A stretch of 35,794 nucleotides of DNA from Micromonospora sicca (GTDB taxonomy: Bacteria; Actinomycetota; Actinomycetes; Mycobacteriales; Micromonosporaceae). The translations under genes were made by a program, and so were the position numbers. This document shows, one piece after another, positions 8,473 through 16,385 of this stretch. The notes beneath the pieces were generated by a model. The model worked only from the letters and a program-made list of their open reading frames with translations. It had not been told where the DNA came from and did not search any database. The stretch's first letter is position 1. Each line of letters opens with the position of its first letter. The stretch covers positions 1-35,794 of the forward strand of contig NZ_QGKS01000279.1 of assembly GCF_003172935.1 (NCBI RefSeq), in the 5' to 3' direction.

Positions 8473-9929
8473 GGCGGATTCAACCGGTGGTCGCAACACC
8501 GGGTTGCTGGAGCGATCGTAGGTGTTCGTCAAGGACTTCGGCTGGGGTCTTCCAGCCGAGAGTTTTCGGGGGCCGGCTGTTGAGCGCATGGGCGACGGCG
8601 TTGATCTCGTCGGCGCTCCATCGAGACAGGTCGGTGCCTTTCGGAAAGTACTGCCGCAGCAGCCCGTTGGTGTTCTCGTTGGTGCCGCGTTGCCAGGGGC
8701 TGTGCGGGTCGGCGAAGAACACCGGGACGCCGGTCTCGACCGTGAAGCGTGCGTGCGCAGACAACTCCTTGCCGCGGTCCCACGTCAGCGACCGGCGCAG
8801 CTGCTCGGGCAGTTGAGTGATCGTCTCGGCGAGGGCTTTGCTCATCGTGATCGCCCCATAGCCGGCGAGAGCAGGACCGTTCTTCGTCCGCGGGATCACA
8901 CCCCAGCCGGCCTCACGAGGCAGGTGGACCAGCATCGTGAACCTCGTGGTCCGCTCGACCAGTGTCCCGATCGCGGAGCGCTGCAACCCGATGATCAGAT
9001 CCCCTTCCCAGTGCCCGGGGACGGCACGGTCGGTGACTTCAGCGGGCCGTTCACTGATCAGCGTGTCACTCGTGACGTGCGCCCATGCGCGTTGCTTCGC
9101 GTGGGCTCGGGGAACGCGAAGCGCCCGACCGGTCCGCAAGCAGGCGACGAGCTCGCGCTTGAGGGCGCCACGGCTCTGGACATAGAGCGCCTGGTAGATC
9201 GCCTCATGGCTGATGCGCATGGACTCATCCTCCGGGAACTCGGCCCTGAGCCTGCGGGAGATCTGCTCCGGGCTCCACCCGGTCGTCCATGCCCGATCGG
9301 CCCGGTGGGGTTTGTTCCGGCCCTTCCACTGCGGGCCCTGCGGGCCGGTGACCGGCCGGCCATCCGCTGTCTGGATCGCACCCGCAAGCCGCTGCTGGAC
9401 GTACTGCCGGAGCCGCTCATTGGCCAGCAGCTTCGCTGTCTTCGGCCGCCGGGCTCGACGTTCCGCATGCCACTGCGCGGTCGAAGCCTTGTAGTCCAAC
9501 CGGTACGTCCTGGTCGAGGCGTTGCGCCGCAACTCCCGCGAGATCGTCGACGGGTCTCGGCCGAGCCGGCGTGCGATCTCCCGAACGCCCAGGCCCTGCG
9601 CCCGCGACAGCGCGATGTCCTCTCGTTCGCTGAACGACAAATAGCGGCCCGACACCGTCGGCGGCAACGCAGGATTCACGCCGCCAGCGTGCCGGAACCA
9701 GCGGAACCCCACCGGCGAGGACACGCCAGCCGCCGCGGCCGCGTCCTCGGTCATCACACCCGATCGGATCGCAGCCCAGAACTTGACCCGGTCCTCACGC
9801 CACGCCACCGTCGGCCGTCCCGGCGAGGGGATTTGACCCCGATACTCCCGAACCTGCTTCTGCCTCGGCCCACTGCCCATCGCTCCACCTCTCTCCGACA
9901 AGGTGTTGCGACGACCGGTTGAATCCGCC
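8473..9929 (-). mobile_element. IS30-family element C inserted in element B
   Basis: The ends are inverted repeats starting GGCGGATTCAACCGG at 8473-8500 and 9902-9929 with one mismatch in 28 bases. They are bordered by a direct repeat CAG at 8470-8472 and 9930-9932, a 3-base target duplication within the range of IS30 elements. At 1457 bp it holds a single intact transposase and looks competent. Confidence 0.93.
8480..9880 (-). CDS. IS30-family transposase
   Basis: The 466-residue product has the IS30 N-terminal helix-turn-helix (FSEREDIALSRAQGLGVREI, then GRDPSTISRELRRN) and an rve-type DDE core: GHWEGDLIIG (first Asp), LTWDRGKEL (second Asp) and SPWQRGTNENTNGLLRQYFP (Glu). The family pattern continues with KGTDLSRWS and LNSRPPKTLGWKTP. 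ATG 9880 is preferred over the upstream TTG at 9901 because GAGGTGGAG lies just before it. The stop lies within the inverted repeat. The gene is intact. Confidence 0.93.
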   Translation of the reverse strand: MGSGPRQKQVREYRGQIPSPGRPTVAWREDRVKFWAAIRSGVMTEDAAAAAGVSSPVGFRWFRHAGGVNPALPPTVSGRYLSFSEREDIALSRAQGLGVREIARRLGRDPSTISRELRRNASTRTYRLDYKASTAQWHAERRARRPKTAKLLANERLRQYVQQRLAGAIQTADGRPVTGPQGPQWKGRNKPHRADRAWTTGWSPEQISRRLRAEFPEDESMRISHEAIYQALYVQSRGALKRELVACLRTGRALRVPRAHAKQRAWAHVTSDTLISERPAEVTDRAVPGHWEGDLIIGLQRSAIGTLVERTTRFTMLVHLPREAGWGVIPRTKNGPALAGYGAITMSKALAETITQLPEQLRRSLTWDRGKELSAHARFTVETGVPVFFADPHSPWQRGTNENTNGLLRQYFPKGTDLSRWSADEINAVAHALNSRPPKTLGWKTPAEVLDEHLRSLQQPGVATTG

Positions 9930-10486
9930 CAGTATCGAGCGATTCGCTACAGCCAGCGGCTGGCCGAGGCTGGCGGCGTCGCCTCCGTCGGGTCCAAGGG
10001 CGACTCGTACGACAACGCGATGGCCGAGGCGTTCAACTCCCTGTACAAGGCCGAACTCGTGCGCAACAAGGGCCCGTGGCGCGGACTCGACGACCTGGAG
10101 ATGGCCACCGTCGAATACATCGACTGGTACAACAACCGCCGCTTGCACGGCGAGCTCGGGCACATCCCACCCGCCGAACACGAGGCACTACACGCGATGA
10201 CCCAGCCGGTCACCGCACCCCTGAAAACCAGCTAACCAACTCTCCATCAAACCCGGGGCTTGACAGCTGGTACAACACCCGCCGCCGGCACTCCAGCCTC
10301 GGCTACCTCAGCCCCGCCGAGTATGAAGCCGGCGCGATTAACCCGCTACCAGCCAGCAAGGTAGCGTGAGATCAACCCACCGACCCTGTCCGTCGAAACG
10401 GGTCAAGCCCAGATCACACCACATCGGGGTGCCCTTCCGGGCAACGGGACGCATGGGTAGAGCGCACGTCTGCGGCACCTCAGGAG

Positions 10487-10835
10487 GTGACGGTGCGGGT
10501 GCTGCTTGGCCCCCGCACCGACTGGTTCACCGCGACGCGCCCCGGGATCCTCGCCACCGGTCGCTGCGTGGTCACCACGTTGCGCAGCCGGGTCGGGATT
10601 CGGCTGGACGGCTCCGCCCTGCTCCGCCGGATTTCGGCGGAACGGCGTAGCGAGGGCGTCGTCCTCGGTGCCGTACAGGTCCCGGCCGCCGGCACGCCGG
10701 TGATCTTCCTCGCCGACCATCCCGCCATGGGCGGCTATTCGGTGATCGGGGTGGTGCACCCGGATGACCTGCCGCTGGCGCCTAGGCCCGGGCACACCGG
10801 TGCGGTTCAGCCTTGTGCATTCCGGTTCCACCCTG
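10487..10835 (+). pseudogene. C-terminal fragment of PxpC/KipA-like biotin-dependent carboxyltransferase
   Basis: The frame reads VRVLLGPRTDWFT, then RVGIRLDGSALL, EGVVLGAVQVPAAGTPVIFL and ADHPAMGGYSVIGVVHPDDL. This is the conserved C-terminal half of the 5-oxoprolinase subunit C/KipA family (about 280-300 residues when complete). The N-terminal half is absent, with only about 75 bases between this fragment and the right end of IS3 element A. After the last conserved block the frame drifts into non-family sequence and ends at 10945, so the 3' end is also degraded. No PxpA or PxpB partner is present. GTG 10487 overlaps an AGGAGG but is probably an internal codon. Confidence 0.75.
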
Positions 10836-10944
10836 TGTATAAGGAAGGGCCACGCCTCACTGTGGTTGGGGGAGGGCCGCTGCTACACCCTCCAAGCAAG
10901 GGGAGCGTCCGAACGGGCGCGCCGGTTACGAGAAGGAGCAGATG

Positions 10945-11370
10945 ATGACGACCCGTCCCGGGTTCCACCTCGCGATTCCGGTTGATGATCTGGCGCGGGC
11001 CCGCGCCTTCTACGGCGGCGTACTCGGGCTCGCCGAGGGGCGCTCGGCCGACGCCTGGGTCGACTGGAACTTCTACGGCCACCAGGTGGTGACCCACGTC
11101 GTACCGGCGGCGCGGGAGGCTGACGCGGGCCGCAACCCCGTCGACGGGCACGACGTACCGGTGCCGCACTTCGGACTCATCCTGTCGATCGACGACTTCC
11201 ACACCCTGGCGGACCGGATTCGCGCCGCCGGCACCGAGTTCGTCATCGAGCCGTACCTGCGGTTCGCCCGCGAGCCGGGGGAGCAGTGGACGATGTTCCT
11301 CCGCGATCCAGCCGGCAATGCCATGGAGTTCAAGGCGTTCCGGGACGAGTCGCAGATCTTCGCCAAATAG
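10945..11370 (+). CDS. VOC-family (glyoxalase/dioxygenase-like) protein
   Basis: This small metal-dependent enzyme or binding protein of the vicinal oxygen chelate fold has 141 residues and the two beta-alpha-beta-beta-beta modules of the fold. Module one starts FHLAIPVDDLARARAFYGGV with the first metal-ligand His. Module two starts VPHFGLILSIDDF with the second His and ends DPAGNAMEFKAF with the metal-ligand Glu. AAGGAG at 10933-10938 suits ATG 10945 better than ATG 10942. The substrate cannot be told from sequence. It stands between the PxpC fragment and the convergent GntR gene and has no evident operon partner. Confidence 0.85.
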   Translation: MTTRPGFHLAIPVDDLARARAFYGGVLGLAEGRSADAWVDWNFYGHQVVTHVVPAAREADAGRNPVDGHDVPVPHFGLILSIDDFHTLADRIRAAGTEFVIEPYLRFAREPGEQWTMFLRDPAGNAMEFKAFRDESQIFAK

Positions 11371-11632
11371 TGGCGGGTCTGCGGAGACGCCGACCGCGGG
11401 CAGGTCGACGTCCTAAGTGCTCACCTGGCCGGGAAGGCGACGAGCTGCCTGACCTGCGGTGATATGGGCGAGTGACCGGGGGTGATCCCGAGAGAAGGCA
11501 GAAGCGGTCGGGCTGCGCTGCTCCCTGTAAGGCTGGAAGCATCCTGTCCGGAAAACCGGGGGAGGCTCAGTGCTTGTAGATCATCGCTGCCTAGGGGCGG
11601 CCGGTCGACCCGGCCATGGGCGTCGTCCCGCG

Positions 11633-12370
11633 TCACCGCTCGTCGATCATGACCTCGATGCTGTAGTCCTGAGCTCGGTAGCAGTGGTCGCCGTACTCCA
11701 CCGGGTTGCCTGCCGAGTCGAACGCGCTGCGCGTCATGGTGAGCACGGGCTCGGACGGCTTCAGCCCAAGGTGCCGCCGTTCGGCCGCGATCGGCGTGCG
11801 TGCCCCGATCGTCTGGTGCGCGACGACCGGCCGCACGCCACGATCGCGTAGCAGGGCGTACAGGCCCTGCGCCTCGAGCTGCTCCCGGGTGATGTCGGCG
11901 CACGACGGTGGTAGCCAGTTGCGCAGGATGGCCAGCGGGCGGTTGTCGGAGAACCGCAGGCGGACGATCGAGAGCAGTTCGGCGTCGGCGGGCAGATCGA
12001 GCGCCGCCGCCACGCGCTTGTCCCGCACCAGTTCATGCTGGAGAACGGTGGTCGTGGGTCGGCCCGCGTCGCGCTTGAGGTCGTCGTAGAGGCTGGTGAG
12101 TTCGGCGCGCCGGTGCACCTTGCGGTTGGCGACCGTGGTGCCGAGTCCGCGCCGGCGCAGCAGCAGGCCCTGGCTGACCAGTTCCTGGATGGCCCGACGC
12201 ACCGTCGGCCGTGACAGGTTGAGTCGCTCGGCAAGCGCGATCTCGTTCTCGAATGGATCGCCGGGCTGCAGCTGACCACTGCGGATCGCGGCGCAGAGCT
12301 GCTCCGCGAGCTGGTGGTACAGGGGCACCGGAGAGGACCGGTCGATCGTCACGCCCAATCGGATGGCCAT
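11633..12370 (-). CDS. GntR-family (HutC/UTRA) regulator, probable inositol repressor
   Basis: The 245-residue product has a winged helix-turn-helix at residues about 10-75 (PLYHQLAEQLCAAIRSGQL, then NLSRPTVRRAIQELVSQGLL) and a C-terminal UTRA effector domain ending VEYGDHCYRAQDYSIEVMI. It is divergent from iolG with 163 bases between the starts, the usual position for a local repressor. The likely effector is an inositol pathway intermediate or inositol itself, by analogy with GntR-type IolR of actinobacteria. ATG 12370 gives the normal family length and start; the frame is open to 12508, but the extension would run through the shared promoter region. Autoregulation through the repeats in that region is likely. 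Confidence 0.9.
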   Translation of the reverse strand: MAIRLGVTIDRSSPVPLYHQLAEQLCAAIRSGQLQPGDPFENEIALAERLNLSRPTVRRAIQELVSQGLLLRRRGLGTTVANRKVHRRAELTSLYDDLKRDAGRPTTTVLQHELVRDKRVAAALDLPADAELLSIVRLRFSDNRPLAILRNWLPPSCADITREQLEAQGLYALLRDRGVRPVVAHQTIGARTPIAAERRHLGLKPSEPVLTMTRSAFDSAGNPVEYGDHCYRAQDYSIEVMIDER

Positions 12371-12533
12371 GGCCGGCACTCTACTCCGAAAGCCGAGTTT
12401 GACGTTACGTGAAGATGTCAGGACAAAGTCTTGACGAGACATTGACGTTACGGGCACGCTACATCCCACGGCCAGCGGCGGGAACCAGCTGCCCGCAACG
12501 GCAGCCACCGAAGTCGTGGATTGGATGATTCAT
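12371..12533. promoter_or_regulatory. Divergent iol/gntR control region with repeats
   Basis: This holds the promoters for both the repressor and the iol operon. TTGACGTTACG occurs twice as an exact direct repeat (12399-12409 and 12442-12452), with starts 43 bases apart, about four helical turns. Between them lie TGTCAGGACA (12417-12426, dyad TGTC/GACA) and AGTCTTGACG (12427-12436), inside the dyad GTCT/AGAC (12428-12440). The last agrees at 8 of 10 positions with the C. glutamicum IolR consensus as I recall it (KGWCHTRACA). No confident -10 box could be placed. Confidence 0.6.
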
Positions 12534-13547
12534 ATGCGCATCGGGCTCGCGGGTGTGGGGAGGATCGGGGTCTTCCATGCCCGGACCCTGGTAGGCCTCG
12601 ACTTTGTCGACGAGCTCGTGGTGACCGACAGCAACGTGGAGGCTGCCCGGGCCCTCGCCGAGGAGCTCGGTGTGGAGGTGGTCGCGGATTCCGAGGCGCT
12701 GCTCGCCTCGGGCGTCGACGGTTTCGTGATCGCGACGGCCACCCCCGGGCACGCCCCGCTGCTGTGGCAGGGGATCGCCGCCGGGGTGCCGACCTTCTGC
12801 GAGAAGCCCGTCGCGGCCACCCTCGACGAGACCATCGCGCTGACCGACCTCGTCGCGGCCAGCGGAGTGCCGGTGCACATCGGCTTCCAGCGACGCTTCG
12901 ACGTCGGCTACCAGCGTGCGCGGCGCGCGGTGGAGTCCGGCGAGCTGGGTTTCATTCACACCATCCGGGCCAACACCCACGACCAGTCGCCGCCGCACCC
13001 GTCATACATCCCGACCTCCGGCGGGATCTTCCGCGACTGCAACGTGCACGACTTTGACATTCTCCGGTTCGTCACCGGGCAGGAGGTGGCCTCCGTCTAT
13101 GCGACGGGTGCGAACAAGGGGGCCGACTTCTTCTCCGAGGCCGGGGACGTGGACACCGGCGCCGCCCTGCTGACTCTGGACGACGGGACGATTGTCCTCG
13201 TCTCTGCGACCCGCTACAACGGCGGCGGCCACGACGTGCGCATGGAGGTGTTCGGCGAGAAGGGCACGCTCGCGGTCGGGCTGGACCACTCGCTGGCGAT
13301 GGGGTCCGCCGAGGAGGGGGTCGACTTTCCCCGGGGCCCCCGGAAGTGGTCCTTCATGGAGCGCTTTCTTCCGGCGTACCAGGCCGAGCTCACCGCCTTC
13401 GCGGACGTCGCCCGCGGCGAGCGGCCCTCGCCCTGCACGGTCCGTGACGCACTCGAGGCCTTCCGTGTCGCTGAGGCCTGCGAGCTGTCCCGGGCGGAGC
13501 GCCGGCCCGTCGCGCTCTCCGAGATCAAGGGAAATCTGAGGCCATGA
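12534..13547 (+). CDS. iolG: myo-Inositol 2-dehydrogenase (Gfo/Idh/MocA)
   Basis: It oxidises myo-inositol to 2-keto-myo-inositol (scyllo-inosose) with NAD+, the first catabolic step. The 337-residue product has the Rossmann motif GVGRIG at residues 7-12, the Gfo/Idh/MocA signature EKP at 90-92 (Lys91 catalytic) and the catalytic pair Asp168 and His172 in DCNVHDFDIL, spaced as in B. subtilis IolG. ATG 12534 is taken as start; in-frame GTG 12516 and ATG 12525 are possible. It is the first gene of the operon and overlaps iolE by ATGA, so the block is translated as a coupled unit. A second family member lies at 23251-24282; this one, at the operon head, is the likelier primary dehydrogenase. Substrate assignment rests on context. 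Confidence 0.88.
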   Translation: MRIGLAGVGRIGVFHARTLVGLDFVDELVVTDSNVEAARALAEELGVEVVADSEALLASGVDGFVIATATPGHAPLLWQGIAAGVPTFCEKPVAATLDETIALTDLVAASGVPVHIGFQRRFDVGYQRARRAVESGELGFIHTIRANTHDQSPPHPSYIPTSGGIFRDCNVHDFDILRFVTGQEVASVYATGANKGADFFSEAGDVDTGAALLTLDDGTIVLVSATRYNGGGHDVRMEVFGEKGTLAVGLDHSLAMGSAEEGVDFPRGPRKWSFMERFLPAYQAELTAFADVARGERPSPCTVRDALEAFRVAEACELSRAERRPVALSEIKGNLRP

Positions 13548-14521
13548 CCGCTGTCAGCGCGGAACCCACGCCGCCAGCAGCCGGCCGCAGCCCGGTGTCC
13601 GACCGCATCGCCGGGGCGCCAATCTCGTGGGGCGTCTGCGAGGTTCCTGGCTGGAGCTACCAGCTGGAACCTGCCGTCGTGCTGCGCCAGATGCGCGAAC
13701 TCGGTCTGGCCGCCACCGAGTTCGGACCGGAGGGCTTCCTGCCTGACGAGCCCGCGGCCAAAGCCGCGACCCTGGGCGGGTACGGCCTGAAGGCGGTGGG
13801 GCAGTTCGTCCCCGTCGTCCTGCACGACCCGGGCCACGACCCGCTACCGGAGGTCGAACGCGCGATGGCCGGTCTGGTCGCAGCCGGCGCATCTACGGTG
13901 GTCATCGCCGCTGCAACGGGTCAGGAGGGCTACGACGAGCGCCCGGTCCTCGACGAGTCCGGCTGGTCGACCCTCCTGGGCAACCTTGACCGCATCACCG
14001 AGGCCGCATCCGCCCGCGGACTCGTCTCCACCCTGCACCCGCATGTCGGCACGATGGTCGAGAGCGGCGAGGAGACCGCCCGGGTGCTCGCCGGGAGCCG
14101 CATCGGCCTGTGCCTCGACACCGGGCACCTGCACATCGGCGGCGGCGACCCGGTCGCGGTGGCGCAGCAGAACCCGAGGCGGATCGCGCACGCCCATCTC
14201 AAGGACGTCCGGATCGGCTGGGCCCGGCGCGTGCAGTCCGGCGAGGTGAGCTACACCGAAGCCGTGGCCGGTGGCATGTACGTCCCGCTCGGTCAGGGTG
14301 ACGTCGATGTCAAGGCGATCGTGACGGCCCTTGAGGACAGCGGGTACGCGGGATGGTACGTCCTCGAGCAGGACTGCATCCTGGCCGGCGCGCCGGCCAC
14401 CGGGTCCGCGGGACCGGACCCGGTGGCCGACGTACGGGCGAGCATCGAGCACCTGCTCGCCGTGGCTGGCGAACCGGCCGTGGCGGGACCCGTGGCGGGA
14501 CCGAGCGCGGCGGAGGCCTGA
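13544..14521 (+). CDS. iolE: Inosose dehydratase (IolE)
   Basis: It dehydrates 2-keto-myo-inositol to 3D-trihydroxycyclohexane-1,2-dione. The 325-residue TIM barrel of the AP-endonuclease-2 fold has the metal-site blocks ATEFGPEGFLP, LHPHVGTMVES, CLDTGHLHIGGGDP and HAHLKDVR. The segment ending GGMYVPLGQGDVDV matches the insertion with a GMFTVPGDG-type loop seen in true IolE and absent from IolI/IolH paralogues, which is why I assign the dehydratase to this gene and not to 19239-20135. The last ~20 residues are a low-complexity Ala/Gly/Pro tail. The start ATG overlaps the iolG stop and iolC begins 2 bases after its stop. Confidence 0.85.
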   Translation: MTAVSAEPTPPAAGRSPVSDRIAGAPISWGVCEVPGWSYQLEPAVVLRQMRELGLAATEFGPEGFLPDEPAAKAATLGGYGLKAVGQFVPVVLHDPGHDPLPEVERAMAGLVAAGASTVVIAAATGQEGYDERPVLDESGWSTLLGNLDRITEAASARGLVSTLHPHVGTMVESGEETARVLAGSRIGLCLDTGHLHIGGGDPVAVAQQNPRRIAHAHLKDVRIGWARRVQSGEVSYTEAVAGGMYVPLGQGDVDVKAIVTALEDSGYAGWYVLEQDCILAGAPATGSAGPDPVADVRASIEHLLAVAGEPAVAGPVAGPSAAEA

Positions 14522-14523
14522 CG

Positions 14524-15498
14524 ATGGTGGCGGCCGCAGGCGACACGGCGGGGTACGACCTGGTGACGATGGGTCGGTGCGGGGTGGACATCTACCCGCT
14601 CGACCACGGTGTGGGCCTCGAGGACGTCAAGCGCTTCGAGAAGTTTCTGGGCGGGAGCGCCACCAACGTAGCCGTGGCCGCGGCGCGGCACGGACGGCGG
14701 GCGGCGCTCATCACGCGTACCGGCCGCGATCCGTTCGGTCGCTACATCCACCGCGAGCTGCGTGACTTCGGCGTCGACGACGGGTTCGTCGCCGAGGTCG
14801 ACGGCCTCCCGACGCCGGTCACCTTCTGCGAGATCTTCCCCCCGGACGACTTCCCGCTGTACTTCTACCGCTATCCGATCGCCCCGGACCTGATGATCGA
14901 GGCGGAGGAACTCCCGCTAGACGCGATCCGCGCGGCCCGGGTCTTCTGGGCCACCGTCACCGGGCTGTCCCAGGAGCCGTCGCGCTCAGCGCACCTCGCC
15001 GCGTGGCAGGCCCGCGGCCGCCGGTCGCACACCGTCCTCGACCTCGACTACCGGCCGATGTTCTGGCCGCACCCGGCCGAGGCCGGCGGCCAGGTCGCCA
15101 AGGCACTGGAGCACGTCACCGTCGCGGTCGGAAACCGCGAGGAATGCGAGGTCGCGGTCGGCGAGACCGAACCTCAGCGCGCGGCGGACGCCCTGCTCGA
15201 GCGCGGGGTGGAGCTCGCCATCGTCAAGCAGGGCCCCAAGGGAGTCCTGGCCGCGACCGCCGACGAGCGCGTCGAAGTACCGCCGTTCCCCGTGACGGTC
15301 GTCAACGGCCTCGGCGCGGGTGACGCCTTCGGCGGTGCGCTGGTCCACGGCCTGCTCAACGGGTGGGGGCTGCGCCGCATCCTGCGGTTCGCCAACGTGG
15401 CCGGGGCCATCGTCGCTTCCCGGCTCGAGTGCTCCAGTGCCATGCCGACCACGGCCGAGGTCGAGGCCGTCCTAGCCGCCAGGGGACAGGAGGGGTGA
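14524..15498 (+). CDS. iolC: 5-Dehydro-2-deoxygluconokinase (IolC)
   Basis: It phosphorylates 2-deoxy-5-keto-D-gluconate at C6 using ATP. The 324-residue PfkB-family kinase has the N-terminal substrate motif GGSATN at 43-48 and the C-terminal ATP/anion-hole motif GAGDAFGG starting at 264, with Asp267 as catalytic base. The opening YDLVTMGRCGVDIYP is typical of IolC and not of ribokinases. The frame is open upstream inside iolE, but ATG 14524, two bases after the iolE stop, gives the family start. Its stop overlaps a possible GTG of the aldolase gene. Confidence 0.92.
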   Translation: MVAAAGDTAGYDLVTMGRCGVDIYPLDHGVGLEDVKRFEKFLGGSATNVAVAAARHGRRAALITRTGRDPFGRYIHRELRDFGVDDGFVAEVDGLPTPVTFCEIFPPDDFPLYFYRYPIAPDLMIEAEELPLDAIRAARVFWATVTGLSQEPSRSAHLAAWQARGRRSHTVLDLDYRPMFWPHPAEAGGQVAKALEHVTVAVGNREECEVAVGETEPQRAADALLERGVELAIVKQGPKGVLAATADERVEVPPFPVTVVNGLGAGDAFGGALVHGLLNGWGLRRILRFANVAGAIVASRLECSSAMPTTAEVEAVLAARGQEG

Positions 15499-15500
15499 TC

Positions 15501-16385
15501 GTGACGACCACCATCGCCGATCTGACCGAGATCCGAGTGCGCGAGCCGCAGCGGATCGCCGACAGCTGGGCCGCCCGCCGGCGTCGGCAGCTCGTCGGCG
15601 TTGACGGCAGGCTGCTCATCGTGGCCGCGGACCACCCGGCCCGCGGCGCGCTGGGTGTGCGCGACGCCCGTCAGGCCATGGCCTCGCGCAGCGAGCTGCT
15701 GGAGCGCCTGGTCACCGCGCTGTCCCGGCCTGGCGTCGACGGCGTTCTCGGCACGCCCGACATCCTCGACGACCTGCTCCTCATGGGGGCGTTGGAGGAC
15801 AAGGTCGCCATCGGGTCGATGAACCGAGGCGGTCTGCAGGGCGCGGTTTTCGAGCTCGACGACCGGTTCACCGCGTACACGGCCGACGAGATCGCGGCCC
15901 GGGGGCTGGAGGGCGGCAAGATGCTGACCCGGATCTGCCTCGGCGATCCGGGTACGGCAGCCACGTTGCAGGCGAGCGCCCGCGCGATCACCGAGCTCGC
16001 GGCCCACGGCGTCATGGCGATGGTGGAGCCGTTCCTCTCGGTTCGGGAGACCGGCCGGGTGCGTAACCTCCTCGACCCCGACTCGGCCATCACGTCGATC
16101 CACATCGCTGCGGGTCTGGGGGCCACCAGCCAGCACACCTGGCTGAAACTGCCCGTGGTCGACGACCTGGAGCGCGTCATGGACGCCACCACGCTGCCGA
16201 CGCTTCTGCTCGGCGGTGACCCGACACGCAACCCGGACGACACGTACGCCGCGTGGGGCAAGGCGCTCGTCCTGCCGGCCGTGCGCGGCCTGGTCGTCGG
16301 GCGGACGCTGCTCTTCCCGCCGGACGGTGACGTGGCCACCGCCGTCGACATCGCTTCGGGACTCGTGCACCGGGGCCGGCGATGA
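15501..16385 (+). CDS. Cgl0158-type (beta/alpha)8 aldolase, probable DKGP aldolase
   Basis: The 294-residue TIM-barrel protein belongs to the DeoC/FbaB/LacD-like group found in actinobacterial inositol clusters next to iolC. The N-terminal block LLIVAADHPARGALG and the region MVEPFLSVRE resemble class I aldolases of this group. I infer that it splits 2-deoxy-5-keto-gluconate 6-phosphate into malonic semialdehyde and DHAP, replacing the Firmicute IolJ, because no other aldolase is present and its position between iolC and iolB fits the pathway order. I did not fix the Schiff-base Lys. GTG 15501 has AGGAGGG 6 bases upstream; GTG 15495 is an alternative. It overlaps iolB by ATGA. Confidence 0.78.
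   Translation: MTTTIADLTEIRVREPQRIADSWAARRRRQLVGVDGRLLIVAADHPARGALGVRDARQAMASRSELLERLVTALSRPGVDGVLGTPDILDDLLLMGALEDKVAIGSMNRGGLQGAVFELDDRFTAYTADEIAARGLEGGKMLTRICLGDPGTAATLQASARAITELAAHGVMAMVEPFLSVRETGRVRNLLDPDSAITSIHIAAGLGATSQHTWLKLPVVDDLERVMDATTLPTLLLGGDPTRNPDDTYAAWGKALVLPAVRGLVVGRTLLFPPDGDVATAVDIASGLVHRGRR

Larger units (their letters stand above)
7855..10235 (+). pseudogene. IS3-family OrfB of element B, interrupted by IS30
   Basis: The transposase catalytic subunit is encoded in two pieces, 7855-8472 and 9933-10235. Joined, they give an uninterrupted 306-residue IS3 OrfB with all three acidic residues: the first in QLWVADLTYV, the second in HHSDRGVQ and the glutamate in YDNAMAEAFNSLYKAEL. 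The C-terminal block has the usual YIDWYNNRRLHGELG. The break lies between GVQ and YRAIRYS. Removing 8473-9929 plus one copy of the 3-base repeat CAG restores the frame exactly, so the IS30 insertion is probably recent. The element B ends are perfectly matched, so B may have been active until then. Confidence 0.93.
7498..10256 (+). mobile_element. IS3-family element B nested in element A
   Basis: The sequence CCGGGTTTGATGGAGA at 7498-7513 is perfectly inverted at 10241-10256. If the true ends begin at TG, as is usual in IS3, the element is 7505-10249. It contains its own OrfA and OrfB, OrfB being interrupted by the IS30 element at 8473-9929. No target duplication is visible, consistent with loss of element A sequence at the insertion point. 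Confidence 0.85.
7047..10369 (+). pseudogene. IS3-family OrfB of element A, split and internally deleted
   Basis: OrfB carries the rve/DDE integrase domain. The 5' piece (7047 to about 7495) encodes about 149 residues, including the HTH_21 region KGTYGAPRVHAELAARGHRH and the start of the catalytic core at DTRWCGDITYINTWEGWLF, which has the first catalytic aspartate. The frame then enters element B. The 3' piece resumes at about 10262 with SWYNTRRRHSSLGYLSPAEY and stops at 10369. Against the usual ~290 residues, about 100 are absent, including the second aspartate and the glutamate. Even precise excision of element B would therefore not restore the gene. Confidence 0.85.
6669..10411 (+). mobile_element. 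IS3-family element A, outer member of a three-level nest
   Basis: The ends are imperfect 25-base inverted repeats at 6669-6693 and 10387-10411, differing at three positions and starting TGGGC at each outer edge. Inside are OrfA, the start of OrfB, a second IS3 element (7498-10256) and the last ~35 codons of OrfB. I found no direct target duplication (GAAC on the left, GATC on the right). Element A is inactive because OrfB is split and has also lost about 100 codons. Confidence 0.85.

Noticed and set aside
8522..9922. Long plus-strand open frame (466 codons) opposite the IS30 transposase
   Set aside because: It lies antisense to a clear IS30 transposase with all catalytic motifs; its translation is Arg/Pro-rich and has no family pattern. 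It is a GC-bias shadow.
6661..10420. Target-site duplication around IS3 element A
   Set aside because: Flanking bases GAAC and GATC do not form a 3-4 base direct repeat, so no duplication is claimed.
12379..12409. TAGAGT-like -10 for the gntR gene
   Set aside because: No -35 box at an acceptable distance could be found on the minus strand.
15174..16370. Minus-strand open frame (398 codons) opposite iolC and the aldolase gene
   Set aside because: It spans two coupled plus-strand genes and has no family resemblance.
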